A DNA stretch of 64,000 nt from Perognathus longimembris pacificus. Lineage: Eukaryota > Chordata > Mammalia > Rodentia > Heteromyidae. The position numbers and the translations under genes are program-made. The notes under the pieces were generated by a model that searched no databases, was not told the DNA's origin, and worked only from the letters and a program-made list of their open reading frames with translations. Location of the stretch: the NCBI RefSeq assembly GCF_023159225.1, contig NC_063171.1:62001-126000 (forward strand). The letters are read 5' to 3'. Positions 36,801 through 47,123 of this stretch are shown in pieces. Position 1 is the first letter of the stretch. Each line of letters starts with the position of its first letter.

Positions 36801-37784
36801 GGTGCTATTTGTCAACAGCTGTAGGTTGTTAAAGGGAGTATCTAACAGATCATGTAAAGAACTGTTAAGATTTTTCACAATGTCCCTAGGTACTGAATGG
36901 TAGCCCTAATGTTATGCCTAAATGTAAGCCTAACCAAATCCTACCCCTTACCCTTATCTGAGGATGATTGTGAACAGCTATATCTCATTAAAGACATTTT
37001 CTCAGCAAGGTTCTAAACAGCATAGCTTGTAAAGGGGATTATCTCAGTGATGATTGTACACAGCTCTAGCTCACTAAAAGGATTATCTGAGGGATCTAGT
37101 AGGCAGCCGTTCTTCTTTTGCAGAATCTAAATATAGGGTTATATAAACAGCTGGAAAATTGTTAAAGGGAATGTGTTGGTTATTATTGTAAATAGCTGTA
37201 GGGCATTAAACGTGTTATCTCGTGGAAGATGGAAACAATTGTTAAGATGATAAATGGTTGTAGGTTGTTTAAAGGGATTACCTCGGGGATAAGTTTATGT
37301 AGTTTTGCAATCTGAACGGATTCACCTGGGGAGTGTTATGATGGAACTCTTGAGTTTATCAAGGGATTCTATCAGGAAATAGGTCAATAACAGTTTCCTT
37401 TTTACAGAAATTTCTTAAGAGATGGTGTTAAACAACCGTGAAGATATTAAAGAGATTATCGAAGGGGACATGGTAAACCAGTCTCAAGTTTTTAAAGAGA
37501 TTATCTGGGTGACAATTGTGAACAGCTGTAGGTTTTTAAAGGGAGTATCTTGGGGATGAGGTAAAGAATTTTTAAGATTTTTCCCAATTGACCTAGAGGA
37601 ACCATAACTTTAACCCTAAATGTCACCCTAAAGCTAATCCTACCCATAACTCATCCCTAGAGATGATTGTGAACAGCTGTAGCTTGTTAAAGGGATTGTC
37701 TCGGCATGGTTCTAAAGAGCTGTACCTTGTTAAAGGGATTATCTTGTTGATGGTTGTACACAGCTCACTCTAGCTCATTAAAAC
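33850..37784 (+). repeat. Satellite domain E (~680-bp higher unit of ~44-bp modules, CCCTAA-bearing)
   Basis: The 170-bp order fades (some D-like monomers persist at about 34080-34380). The sequence becomes a run of about 44-bp modules of the form AACAGCTGTAG-TTGTTAAAGGGATTATCTCGG. Consecutive module starts can be read at 34706, 34751, 34795 and 34838. A higher period of about 665-700 bp is marked by CCCTAA-rich stretches near 34890, 35575, 36245, 36910 and 37610. No gene is visible. Confidence 0.88.
34878..34919 (+). repeat. Interstitial telomere-like CCCTAA tract
   Basis: Within a domain E unit, a perfect CCTAACCCTAACCCTAAC stretch lies at 34902-34919, preceded by degenerate copies. Related tracts recur at about 35575-35609, 36240-36283, 36899-36955 and 37600-37655. 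Confidence 0.85.
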
Positions 37785-38062
37785 AAGTGTGCATTCCCAC
37801 CAACAATATAGTAGAGTTCCCTTTTGGCTACACCCTCTCCAGCATTTGTTATTATTAGATTTCCTGATAACAGACATTCTTACTGTGGTGAGGTGGAATC
37901 TCAATGTTGTTTTGATTTGCATCTCTCATACGGCCAGTGATGTAGAGCACTTTTTCATATGTCTCTTGGCCATTCTAGTTTCTGCTTTAGAACTGTCTCT
38001 TTTTAGGTGTTTAGCCCATTTGTTGAGAGGGCTGTTGGTTCTTTGATTGTTTGGCTTGGCGG
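37783..38062 (-). mobile_element. L1 ORF2 C-terminal scrap (antisense)
   Basis: Begins GCATTCCCACCAACAAT and matches the antisense sequence at about 47449-47690, including TAGAGCACTTTTTCATATG and CTCTTGGCCATTCT. It holds only the C-terminal ORF2 part, without a tail. It marks the point where satellite E is interrupted. Confidence 0.85.
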
Positions 38063-38069
38063 AATTTAA

Positions 38070-38692
38070 CCCTATGATGAGAACTTTAAAAACCTATAAA
38101 AAGAAATTAATGCAGAACTAAGCAAATGGAAAAACCTTCCATGCTCCCGGATTGGGAGGATTAACATGTGAAAATGGCAATATTACCAAAAGCTATCTAC
38201 AAATTCAATGCAATACCCATAAATATCCCAATATCATTCTTCAATTAAATAGAGGAAGCAATTCAGAAATTCATATGGAACAATAAAAAAACACGAATAG
38301 CAAAAACATTTCTAAGTAGAAAGAACAGTGCTGGAGGAATTACTACACCAAACTTCAAGCTGAATTACAAAGCTATAGTAATAAAAGCAGCTTGTTACTG
38401 GAACAAGTACAGGCCTGAGTACCAGTGGAACAGAACTGAAAATACAGAAATGAAACCACAAACCTACAGCTACCTAATCTTTGACAAAGAAGCTAAAAAT
38501 ATAGCTTGGAAAAAAGACAGCCTGTTCAACAAATGGTCCTGGCAAAATTGAGTCAACAACTGCAAAAAAAAAAAAAAAAAAAAAGAGAGAGACCCCCTAT
38601 ATATCACCCTGGACCAAAATCAACTCCAAATAGATCTAAGACCTGGGAATGAAATCAGAAACCCTGAAAACTCTACAAGAAGAAATAAGAGA
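38070..38692 (+). mobile_element. Older L1 ORF2 fragment, left part
   Basis: Sense ORF2 sequence corresponding to about 43897-44490 of the younger L1 (words KWKNLPC, FNAIP and IWNNK can be read with frameshifts). An A run at about 38562-38584 expands a short A stretch of the normal sequence. It stops at ACAAGAAGAAATAAGAGA, where the younger L1 starts; its continuation is at 45916-46143. Confidence 0.85.
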
Positions 38693-40174
38693 GGTCCTGA
38701 AGATGGCAGAGGAGCAGCAGAGCCCTAACTAAGCTCCCTCCAACACCCCAGATTTACCACTCCAAGGAAAATTTTACTCTTAGAAAGAAAGCCAAGTAAG
38801 TTATAACAGTAAAGGGATTCTGGCCAGGAAGGAAAAATCAACTTTACAGGCCTGAAAACACAGATTTCAGTTCCAGGCGGCATCCCGTCGCCATGCCAGT
38901 GCCGGTGCCAGCGCCTGCAAAACACCACGCACTCCGCGTGCCTAAAGCACACAACAGCAACCAGGAAGAAATCCTCCAGACAGCGGCAGACAGATGCAGA
39001 TTGCAGGCTGCAAACAGACAGGCTGAAATCACAGAGAAAGCATAAGTACCCCACAAAAGACATTCTCATTTGCGCCCACAGAGCAGCTTCTGGAAGCTAG
39101 CTCTTCCCCCACTGCCAGAGCAAAGCGACATCTTTAACACTATCATAGGGTCAGACCAGATTGGAACTAAAGGGGGCCTGGGGAAAGCGAGGAGAAAGGA
39201 GTCAACTTTGAAAAGGAAAAGAGCAACCGACCAGTGAGAGCCAGCTCCGCCAAGGAGAACGACCCCTGCCCAGGCAGGAGGCACATCCCGGGCCATGGTA
39301 AAAGCAGATCCGCCCCCTGCAAACTGAAAGCAAGTCAAACCAGCCAAGCAGCAAAATAGACTGCAGAACATCCAAAGAAACCAGAGACTGGAGAAAGCCC
39401 ACCCAAACAAGGAAGACTCCATTTTTTTTAACTTTTTTAAAACTTTGTTGTTTTCATTTCTGAGACATCATTGGTTTTTTGTTTTCCATTTTTATTTCTT
39501 TGTTTTATCGGGGGGTATTTTGTTGTTGTTTTCTGCGTATTTTTTATTTTTTTGTGTTTTGTGCATTTGTCTTTCAGTATTTTTCTTTGTTTCTCTCTTC
39601 ACATTCTCTTTCTTTAAAAATTACTTTCCTATGACTAACACCTTCACTCTTTTCTGCTAATTCTCCATTCTCTATCATTTCAACCTGGTTCTTTCTACTG
39701 ATTCTACTCTACACCACATTTCCACATCACTGAAACTAAACCAAAAGCATCAACCCCCATCCCCCATACATCTACTCTATTCTCTTCATTACCTCTCCCT
39801 TAACCTCCTGATTTACTTCCAGGACTTATAGATTCCATTGACCCCTTATTATTGGATAGAATGTATCCCTGTTCAATCTAAGTGAACCAAATGGGTTCAT
39901 AGAGAGAGCCAGCCAAAAAGAAGTTAATATAAGAACAAAAATTGCTCATAGGGTTGTAACTGTAAATAAGTAACTATGAATACATGGCTCAGGATTGGTG
40001 ATTGTATTGAAATTGAATTCTTTAGGAACACCAAATATTATTTTATATACAGGTATACAAGTTATCTGTATATAATTGTGAACTTCTAAGATTTATACAA
40101 GAGTGCTTGGTAAGATCTGCTTTGGGACTTAAACGGTGCTCACAGGTGCTTGTAGATTGACATTCCCAGTCCAA
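38693..40174 (+). promoter_or_regulatory. L1 5' UTR (internal promoter region), copy 1
   Basis: Shares the start ...GAAGATGGCAGAGGAGCA and body with the L1 5' UTR at 19283, but lacks about 475 bp (junction near 39296). L1 5' UTRs normally hold the RNA polymerase II promoter; activity here is not shown by the sequence. It contains short T-rich stretches (39420-39620) and no protein-coding frame that I can support. Confidence 0.75.
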
Positions 40175-41392
40175 ATAGGAAGAAGAAGCACAAGAAAGAT
40201 GATTTTAAAAAAAAGGAATCTCATCTCCCACTCAAAAGAAACAAGAAGCAGAGCAGTCAATCAAAGACATAGAAGAGAACCCTCAAAATGCTCTACAAAG
40301 TCTACCAAAAAATTGTTCAATAAAAGGTTTGAATCAATACATCAATCCTTCCATAAAGTAATAGACAATTTCATGGTCTTGACAAATAGAAAGATAAATG
40401 AACTCCAAGAGTCGAATGCAAAGAGAGATAACCAGCTAAAAGATTAGAGAGACAACACTCAAAAGCAAATTAATGAAGTAAGGAAGTCCATGCAGGACCT
40501 AAGAGAAAATTATAGCAAGGACATGGAAAACATCAGGAAAGACCAGCCAGAAGGAAAAGAGATTCGAAATCAAGTAGTGAGCCTACAGGCCCAACTAGAT
40601 GAACCAGAGGATCAAACCTCTGGAGCTGAAGATTCCCGAGAATCTATGAAGAAAGATAAAAAAACAACACAAAACCAATTGATAAACAGATAACTCCAGG
40701 AGCTCCAAGACACAATCAGGAAGCACGATGTAAGGCTAATAGGTATTGAGGAAAACCTAGAGAAAGAAGTTAATAAAAATAGGCATCCTATTTAACAGAA
40801 TACTAGCCAAGAACTTCCCAAAAACCCAGAAGGATAGGCCTATACTGATACAAGAAGCATTTAGAACCCCAAACCGACCAGACCAGAATTGGACATCCCA
40901 CCAACACATTGTGATCAAAGCAGGATCAATAGAGTCCAAGGAAAGAATCCTTAGAACTGTTAGGGAGAAGAAAATGATCACATATAAAGGAAAAGCAATC
41001 AGAATTACTCCAGACTTCTCAGCAGAGACCATGAAAGCAAGGAGAGCCTAGAATGAGATATAGCAAATCCTAAAAATAAATAACTACCAACCAAGAATAC
41101 TATACCCCTCTAAACTCTCATTCATAGCAGAAGGTCAAATAAATGTCTTCCACAGTAAGGAAAAACTGTAACAATATACCTGCACCAAAACAGAACTACA
41201 GGGCTGGGGATATAGCCTAGTGGCAAGAGTGCCTGCCTTGGTATACCCGAGGCCCTAGGTTCGATTCCCCAGCACCACATAAACAGAAAACGGCCAGAAG
41301 CGGCGCTGTGGCTCAAGTGGCAGAGTGCTAGCCTTGAGCGGGAAGAAGCCAGGGACAGTGCTTAGGCCCCGAGTCCAAGGCCCAAGACTGGC

Positions 41393-41424
<32 letters not shown>

Positions 41425-41509
41425 AGAACTACAGAAAATACTCACAGATGTACTATGTTAGAAAAATAATCAAGATCACAATGAAGACAGAGAAATGAAC
41501 CCTAAATAG
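40175..41509 (+). pseudogene. L1 ORF1 pseudogene, copy 1
   Basis: ORF1p is the L1 RNA-binding chaperone (coiled coil, RRM, C-terminal domain). The reading position corresponds to ATG at 59686 on the minus strand of copy 2, but here the start codon is ATA at 40175. Coiled-coil-like sequence with heptad-type repeats can be read at about 40300-40690 (FESIHQSFHKVIDNF, NQVVSLQAQLDE). Stops at 40445 and 40691 and frameshifts follow. A SINE is inserted at 41204-41425. The RRM and C-terminal part (about 40700-41150) is recognisable only in patches. The final stop corresponds to TAG at 41507. It is dead. Confidence 0.8.
41204..41425 (+). mobile_element. Dimeric tRNA-related SINE, copy 4 (inside L1 ORF1)
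   Basis: Starts GGCTGGGGATATAGCC, has GGTTCGATTCCCC as B box, the second half GCGCTGTGGCTCAAGTGGC, and a pure A tail of about 26 bases. The flanks AAAACAGAACTACA before the body and after the tail form a perfect target duplication. This copy interrupts the ORF1 remnant and is younger than the L1. Confidence 0.93.
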
Positions 41510-41567
41510 AAAACCAGAATATTAGATCAAGAATTGGGAAGACACAGCCCTTAACAAGATAGCTATA

Positions 41568-44500
41568 ATGAAAGGAACAAATGATCAACTCTCAATCGTC
41601 TCAACATTAATGGATTTAATTCTCCAATCAAACGACATAGGCTCATAAGTTAGATCAAATATCAAGATCCATCTTTCTGCTGCCTCCAACACAAACATCT
41701 ATCCAGCAAAAATAAACATCTTCTAAAAGTGAAAAGCAGGAATATAATCTACTGAGCAAAAAGCACCCATAAGCAAGCTGGAATTGCAAAACTAGTAAGA
41801 GATAAAATTCATTTCAAATTAAAAATGATAAGAAGAGACAAAGAAGGTTACTACATACTAAGAAAAGGGATCTTATTTAGAGGAGGATTTAACCATCCTA
41901 AATATCTGCACACCAAATACAGGAGCACCCAACTTCATCAAAAACATTACTAACTCTAAAAGTACTCATAGACCCAAACACATTGATAGTTGGAGACTTT
42001 AACAGTCCACTGTCACCTCTGGACAGATCAACATGCCAAAAACTGAACAAAGAAACCACAGAACTAAGCAACTGCATAGACCAGACTGAACCTACATCTA
42101 CAGAATATTCCATCCAGCAACACCAGAATACACATTCTTTTCAGCAGCACATGGAACATTCTACAAAATAGATCACATCTTAGGGCACAAAGAAAATCTG
42201 GACAAATTCAGAAGTATCAAATCATTCGTACTTTCTCTCAGACCACAAAGGAATAAAATTAGAGCTCAACTCAACAGCCACCGCAGAAAATCCTACAATA
42301 CATGGAGACTAAACAAAACACTGCTGAACTATCACTGGGCCATTGAAGAAATTAGAACAGATATTTAATTGACTATGGAATTCTACCAAGATGAGTACAC
42401 AAAGTACCAGCTCCTTTGGGACAGAGCAAAGTCAATACTCCCAGGAAAATTTATATCTCTGAGTTCCTACACCAACAAACTGGAGAAACAGCAAATCAGC
42501 AACTTAAGGAAGCACCTTAATCTCCTTGAAAGAGAACAACAAGCCAAACCCCAAGTCAATAGACGGAAGCAAATAATTAAAATCAAATCCGAATTAAATG
42601 AATTAGAGACTAAAGAAAACACCATTGAAAGAATCAACAAAACAAAGATTTGGTTCTTTGAAAAAATCAACAAGATAGACAGACCCCTGTCAAACCTGAC
42701 CAAAAAACGAAGGCAGCACACCCAAATAAACAAGATCAGAGATGAAACAGGTAACATCACCACAGAATGAACCAAAATTCAGGACACAATAAGGGTCTAT
42801 TTTGAAAAACTTTAAGCCAACAAATTCAAGAATAAGGAAGATTAGACGATTTTCTAGAAAAAATTCATGTCCCCAAACTGAACGATGAAGATTTAAACCT
42901 TCTAAACAGACACATCCAGCATTGAAATAGAAATGGCAAAAAGTAGTAGCCCATCCAAGAAAAGCCCAGGTCCCGACGGATTTACAGCAGAATTCTTCAA
43001 GGCCTTCAAAACAGAACTGATACCAATATTTCTCAAACTCTTCAATGAAATTGAAAGAGAAAGTTCACTACCAGAAACATTCTATGAAGCCAGCATAACC
43101 CTCATCCCAAAACCAGGCAGGGACTCATCACGGAAAGAGGACTATAGATCGATTTCCCTGATGAACATAGATGCAAAAATTCTCAACAAAATTCTGGTAA
43201 ATCAACTTCAACAGGTCATCAAAAAAATCATACACCAGGACCAAACTGGATTCATCCCTGGGATGCAAAGTTGGTTCAATATACGCAAATCAATTAATGT
43301 AATCTACCACATCAACCAGAGCAAGGTAAAAATCCACACGGTTATATCTCTGGATTCAGAAAAGGCGTTCGATAAAATCCAGCACCCATTTATGATAAAA
43401 GCCCTGGAGAAATTGGGATTCCAGGGAACACCCATGAATATAATAAAGGCAGTTTACGTCAAACAAACAGCACGCATAATTCTAAACGGTGAAAAACGAA
43501 AGCCATTCCCTTGGAAATCAGAAATAAGACAAGGATGTCTGCTCTTTCCCATTCTCTTCAACATAGTGCTAAAATTCCTAGTCAGAGCAATTGGGCAAGA
43601 AGAATATATGAAGGGGATCCAAATAGGAAAAGCTGAAGTTAAACTGTCTCTCTCTTCACAGATTACATGATATCCTATACCTAAAGAACCACATAGACTA
43701 TTCCCAAGCTACTTGAGCTGATCGAAAACTCTGGCAAAGTAGCAGGATATAAAATAAACCCTCAAAAATCAATGGCCTTTCTATATGCTAATGACCCGAA
43801 GACTGAGGCTGAAATCAGGAAAGCAACTCCTTTTGCAATAGCATCAAAAAACATAAAATACCTAAGAATAACCTTAACCAAAGAAGTGAAAGACCTCTAT
43901 GATGAGGACATTAAGAACATGAAAAATGAAATTAAGGCAGACCTAAGGAAATGGAAAAACCTCCCATGCTCCTGTATTGGGAAGATTAATATAGTCAAAA
44001 TGGCAATATTGCCAATGGCTATGTACAGATTTAATGCAATACCCAATAATATCCTAACACCATTTTTAATGATAAAGAGGAAGCAGTCCAGAAATTCATG
44101 TGGAACAATAAAAGACCCAGAATAGCAAAAACAATCCTAAGCAGAAAAAAAGAGTGCTGGAAGAATTACAGTACCAACCTCAATCTGTATAACAAAGCTA
44201 TAGTAATAAAAAAAAAATCTATTATTAGCACAGCAACAGATCTGAAGACCAATGGAACTGATCAGAAGACCCAGATATGTACCCACAGAACCGTGCCCAC
44301 TTAATCTTTGATAAAAGAGCTAAAAAATTTGGGTGGAAGAAAGATACCTCTTTAACAAATGGTGCTGGCAAAGCTGGTTCAACACATGCAACAAACTAAA
44401 ACTAGATCCTAATATATCACCCTGCACCACAATCAATTCCAAATGGATTAACGACCTCGAAATTAAAACAGATAGCGTGAAAACTCTAAAAGAAGGAGTA

Positions 44501-45323
44501 GGAGAAACACTTGGGCTCCTTGGCACAGGACAGAACTTCATTAACAAAGACCCAGAAAGACTACAAATCAAAGAAAGGTTAGACAAATGGGACTGCATCA
44601 AACTGCAGAGCTTCTGCACGCAAAAGACATAGCTCGCAAGTTAAACAGAAATCCCACAGATTGGGAAAAGATGTGTGCCGGCCATACAATGGAAAAAGGC
44701 CTCATATCTAAAATATATGCAGAACTAAAAAAATTACCTTCCTCCAAAACAAAACCGCAAAAAAACAATAGCCCCCTCACCAAGTGGGCTAAAGACTTAA
44801 AAAGAAACTTCTCTGATGAGGAAATGAGAATGGCCAAGAGACAAATGAACTACATCACTGGCCATGAGAGAAATGCAAATCAAAACAACATTGAGATTCC
44901 ATCTCACCCCAGTAAGAATGTCCTATATCAAGAAAAGTAAAAATAACAATTGTTGGAGGGGATGTGGCGAAAAGGGAACCCTACTTCATTGATGGTGGGA
45001 ATGTAAACTTGTTCAGCCACTCTAGCAACCTGTAAGGAGATTCCTCAGAAGGCTAAACATAGAGCTCCTCTATGTCTGAGCAGCCCCACTTTTGGGCATC
45101 TTCCCAAAAGACCAAAAACAAGAACACACTAAAGCCACCAGCACAACAATGTTCATCACAGCACAATTTGTCATAGGTTAAATACGGAACCAACCCAGAA
45201 GCCCCTCAGTAGACGAAAGGATAATGTGCTATATATACACAATGGAATTTTATGCCTCTATTAGAAATAATGACATTGCCCCATTCGTAAGGAAATGGAA
45301 GGACTTGGAAAAAATTATACTAA
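41568..45323 (+). pseudogene. L1 ORF2 pseudogene, copy 1
   Basis: ORF2p carries endonuclease and reverse transcriptase for target-primed reverse transcription. ATAATG at 41565-41570 matches the ORF2 start in copy 2. Endonuclease: patchy, 41568-42300. Region between: 42369-42770. Reverse transcriptase: 42933-43670, with [29 protein letters not shown] and DSEKAFD. The catalytic FADD motif is altered to F-T-D-Y near 43655-43670, so one catalytic aspartate is lost. C-terminal part in shifted frames at 43772-44125, 44333-44632 and 44587-44940; the stop corresponds to 45321-45323. Many stops and frameshifts. The longest frame (245 codons) is only a piece of the polymerase domain. This C-terminal part is the source type of the 1-4809 macrosatellite. 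Confidence 0.88.
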
Positions 45324-45915
45324 GTGAAGTGAGCAAGCCCCAAAGAAACACTGACTCTATGGTCCCCCACATTGGGAATAATTAGCACAGGTTCAGGTTA
45401 GTTACAGCAGAGGATCACAAGAGCCCAATAGCTATACCCTTATGCACACAAGATCACGCTAAGTGAAATGAACTCCATGTTATGGAAACAACTGTTATAC
45501 CACTGTTGTAATTATTTTCAACAAGACATGTGAAACCGTAGCTGCTATTGTTGATGATCCTCTGGTATCCCCTTCTTTTGGTTGTACCTGCACACTCACT
45601 GTATCTTATCTCAGTACATTGGAAACTGTGCATACTGGTATTAGAACTAGGAAAGTGAAAGGGAATGCCAACATTGAGAGAAACAGGATAAAAGACAAAC
45701 GACTGCAAAAGCAATACTTGTAAAACTGTTTGGTTATACCAACTAAACAACTCATGGGGGGATATGGAATGGGGGAGGGGAAGGTGGGAATGAGGGAGGA
45801 GGTAACAAACAGTATATGAAATGTATCCAATGCCTAACGTTTGAAACTGTAACCTCCCTGTACATTACTTTGACAATAAAAAAAATTAAAAAATAAATAA
45901 ATAAAAATAAAAAAG
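45324..45915 (+). other. L1 3' UTR and tail, copy 1
   Basis: Contains a G-rich stretch near 45755-45800 (GGGGGGATATGGAATGGGGG and following), the end phrase CTGTACATTACTTTGACAATAAA and an A-rich tail. A G-rich 3' UTR is common in mammalian L1s. The same end is seen antisense at 46544-46800. Confidence 0.85.
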
Positions 45916-46143
45916 AACCAGGAGAAACTCTGGAACTCTTTGGCACTGGAAGAAACTTCCTCAACAAAGGCCCAGAAATCCAAAAAATCAGAGAAAGGCT
46001 GGACAAGTGGGACTGTATCAAACTGCAGAGCTTCTGCAGGGCAAAGGATATAGCTCCCAAGATAAATAGAAAGCCCACTGATTTGGAAAAGATCTTTACC
46101 AGCAATACAAGGGACAAAGGCCTGATATCTAAAAATATACACC
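45916..46143 (+). mobile_element. Older L1 ORF2 fragment, right part
   Basis: Continues the L1 of 38070-38692 after the inserted young L1 (GGAGAAACTCTGGAACTC..., then WDCIKLQSFC-encoding sequence). It ends in the ELKK-encoding region, where satellite E resumes with CTGTTAAGATTTTACACAATG. Confidence 0.85.
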
Positions 46144-46536
46144 GAACTGTTAAGATTTTACACAATGTACATATTGGCACCCTGATTGGCACCCTAAATG
46201 AAACTGTAACCCAATAACTAACTCATATCTGGAGATGATTGGGAACAGCTGTAGCTTGTTAAAGGCATTATCTCGGTGGTGACTGTACACAGCTCAAACA
46301 AGTTAAGGGGATTTTCTGGGGGATGGGGTAAGCAACTGTTCATTCTTTCCAGAGTGTAAGTAGAGGGTTATGTAAACAATTGGTAAATTGTTAAAGGGAA
46401 TGTGTTGGTTATGATGGTAAACAGCTGTAGGTCATTATAGGGGTTATCTTTGGGAGGAGGGAAACAACTGTTAGGATGATAATAAACAGTTTTAGGTTGT
46501 TTAAAGGGATTACCTCGGGGATCAGGTTATTAAGTT
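46144..46536 (+). repeat. Satellite domain E, resumed
   Basis: Same modules as 33850-37784 (GGGAACAGCTGTAGCTTG, GTTAAAGGCATTATCTCGG, AGAGTGTAAGTAGAGGG). It includes the degenerate CCCTAA part at about 46180-46220. It resumes at a different point of the unit from where it stopped at 37784, so some satellite was lost or the insertions came in more than one step. Confidence 0.88.
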
Positions 46537-47123
46537 TTGAGATTTTTTTTTAATAATAATTACCTATTGATTGTCACAGTGATGTACAGAGGGGTTACAG
46601 ATTCATATGTAAGTCCACGGGTACCTTTCTTGTACTATTTGTTAACTCCTTCCTCACTCCCCCCTCCCCACTTCCCCATCCCCTCTCCCCTCATGTGTTG
46701 TTCAGTTGCTTTACACCAAATGGTTCAGCAAGTATTACTTTTGGATTCATTTGTCTTTTTATCATTTGTTTATCGATTTTGATATTCCCTTTCACTGACC
46801 TAGTTCTAATACCAGTATATACAGTATCCAGGGTGCTCAGAGGAGATACAGTGGTAGCACCAGGACAACCACAGGAAGGGGATACAAGAGGATCATCGAC
46901 AAAAGAAGCTACAGTTTTTCATGATATGTTGAATGTAATTCCATCAGTGATATAGCACTAGTTTCCATAAAATGGAGTTCATTTCACTTACCATCATCTT
47001 ATGTGTTTATAGGGGTAGACCTATTGGGCTCCTGTGGTCCTCTACTGTGACTAGCCTAAACCTGTGCTAATTATTCCCTATGAGGGAAACCATAGAGTCC
47101 ATGTTTCTTAGGGTCTGGCTCAC
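46537..47123 (-). other. L1 3' UTR, copy 2
   Basis: Antisense of the L1 end, starting with T9AATAATAATT and TTGTCACAGTGATGTACAGAG. The C-rich stretch near 46650-46690 is the complement of the G-rich 3' UTR tract. Confidence 0.85.

Larger units (their letters stand above)
38693..45915 (+). mobile_element. Nearly full-length L1, copy 1 (sense)
   Basis: Complete order: 5' UTR (38693-40174), ORF1 remnant, short spacer, ORF2 remnant, 3' UTR, AATAAA-containing A-rich tail ending about 45913. About 7.0 kb without the SINE inside it. Probable diverged target duplications AGAAATAAGAGA (38681-38692) and AGAACCAGGAGA (45914-45925) lie in an older L1, whose sequence resumes after the tail. All coding parts are broken, so it is an old inactive copy. 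Confidence 0.9.

Noticed and set aside
7243..37784. CRISPR-like array of regular repeats
   Set aside because: Repeats are contiguous diverged monomers of about 171 bp, with no short direct repeats separated by unique spacers, and the context is a mammalian genome.
38562..38584. Poly-A tail of an inserted processed copy
   Set aside because: It lies where the L1 normally has a short A run, and the L1 sequence continues on both sides, so it is a microsatellite expansion.
37783..38692. 5'-inverted (twin-primed) L1
   Set aside because: The inverted part maps downstream of the direct part in L1, the reverse of what twin priming gives.
42933..43670. 245-codon frame as a possible cellular gene
   Set aside because: It is L1 reverse transcriptase with the FADD motif destroyed and is flanked by the rest of ORF2 in other frames.
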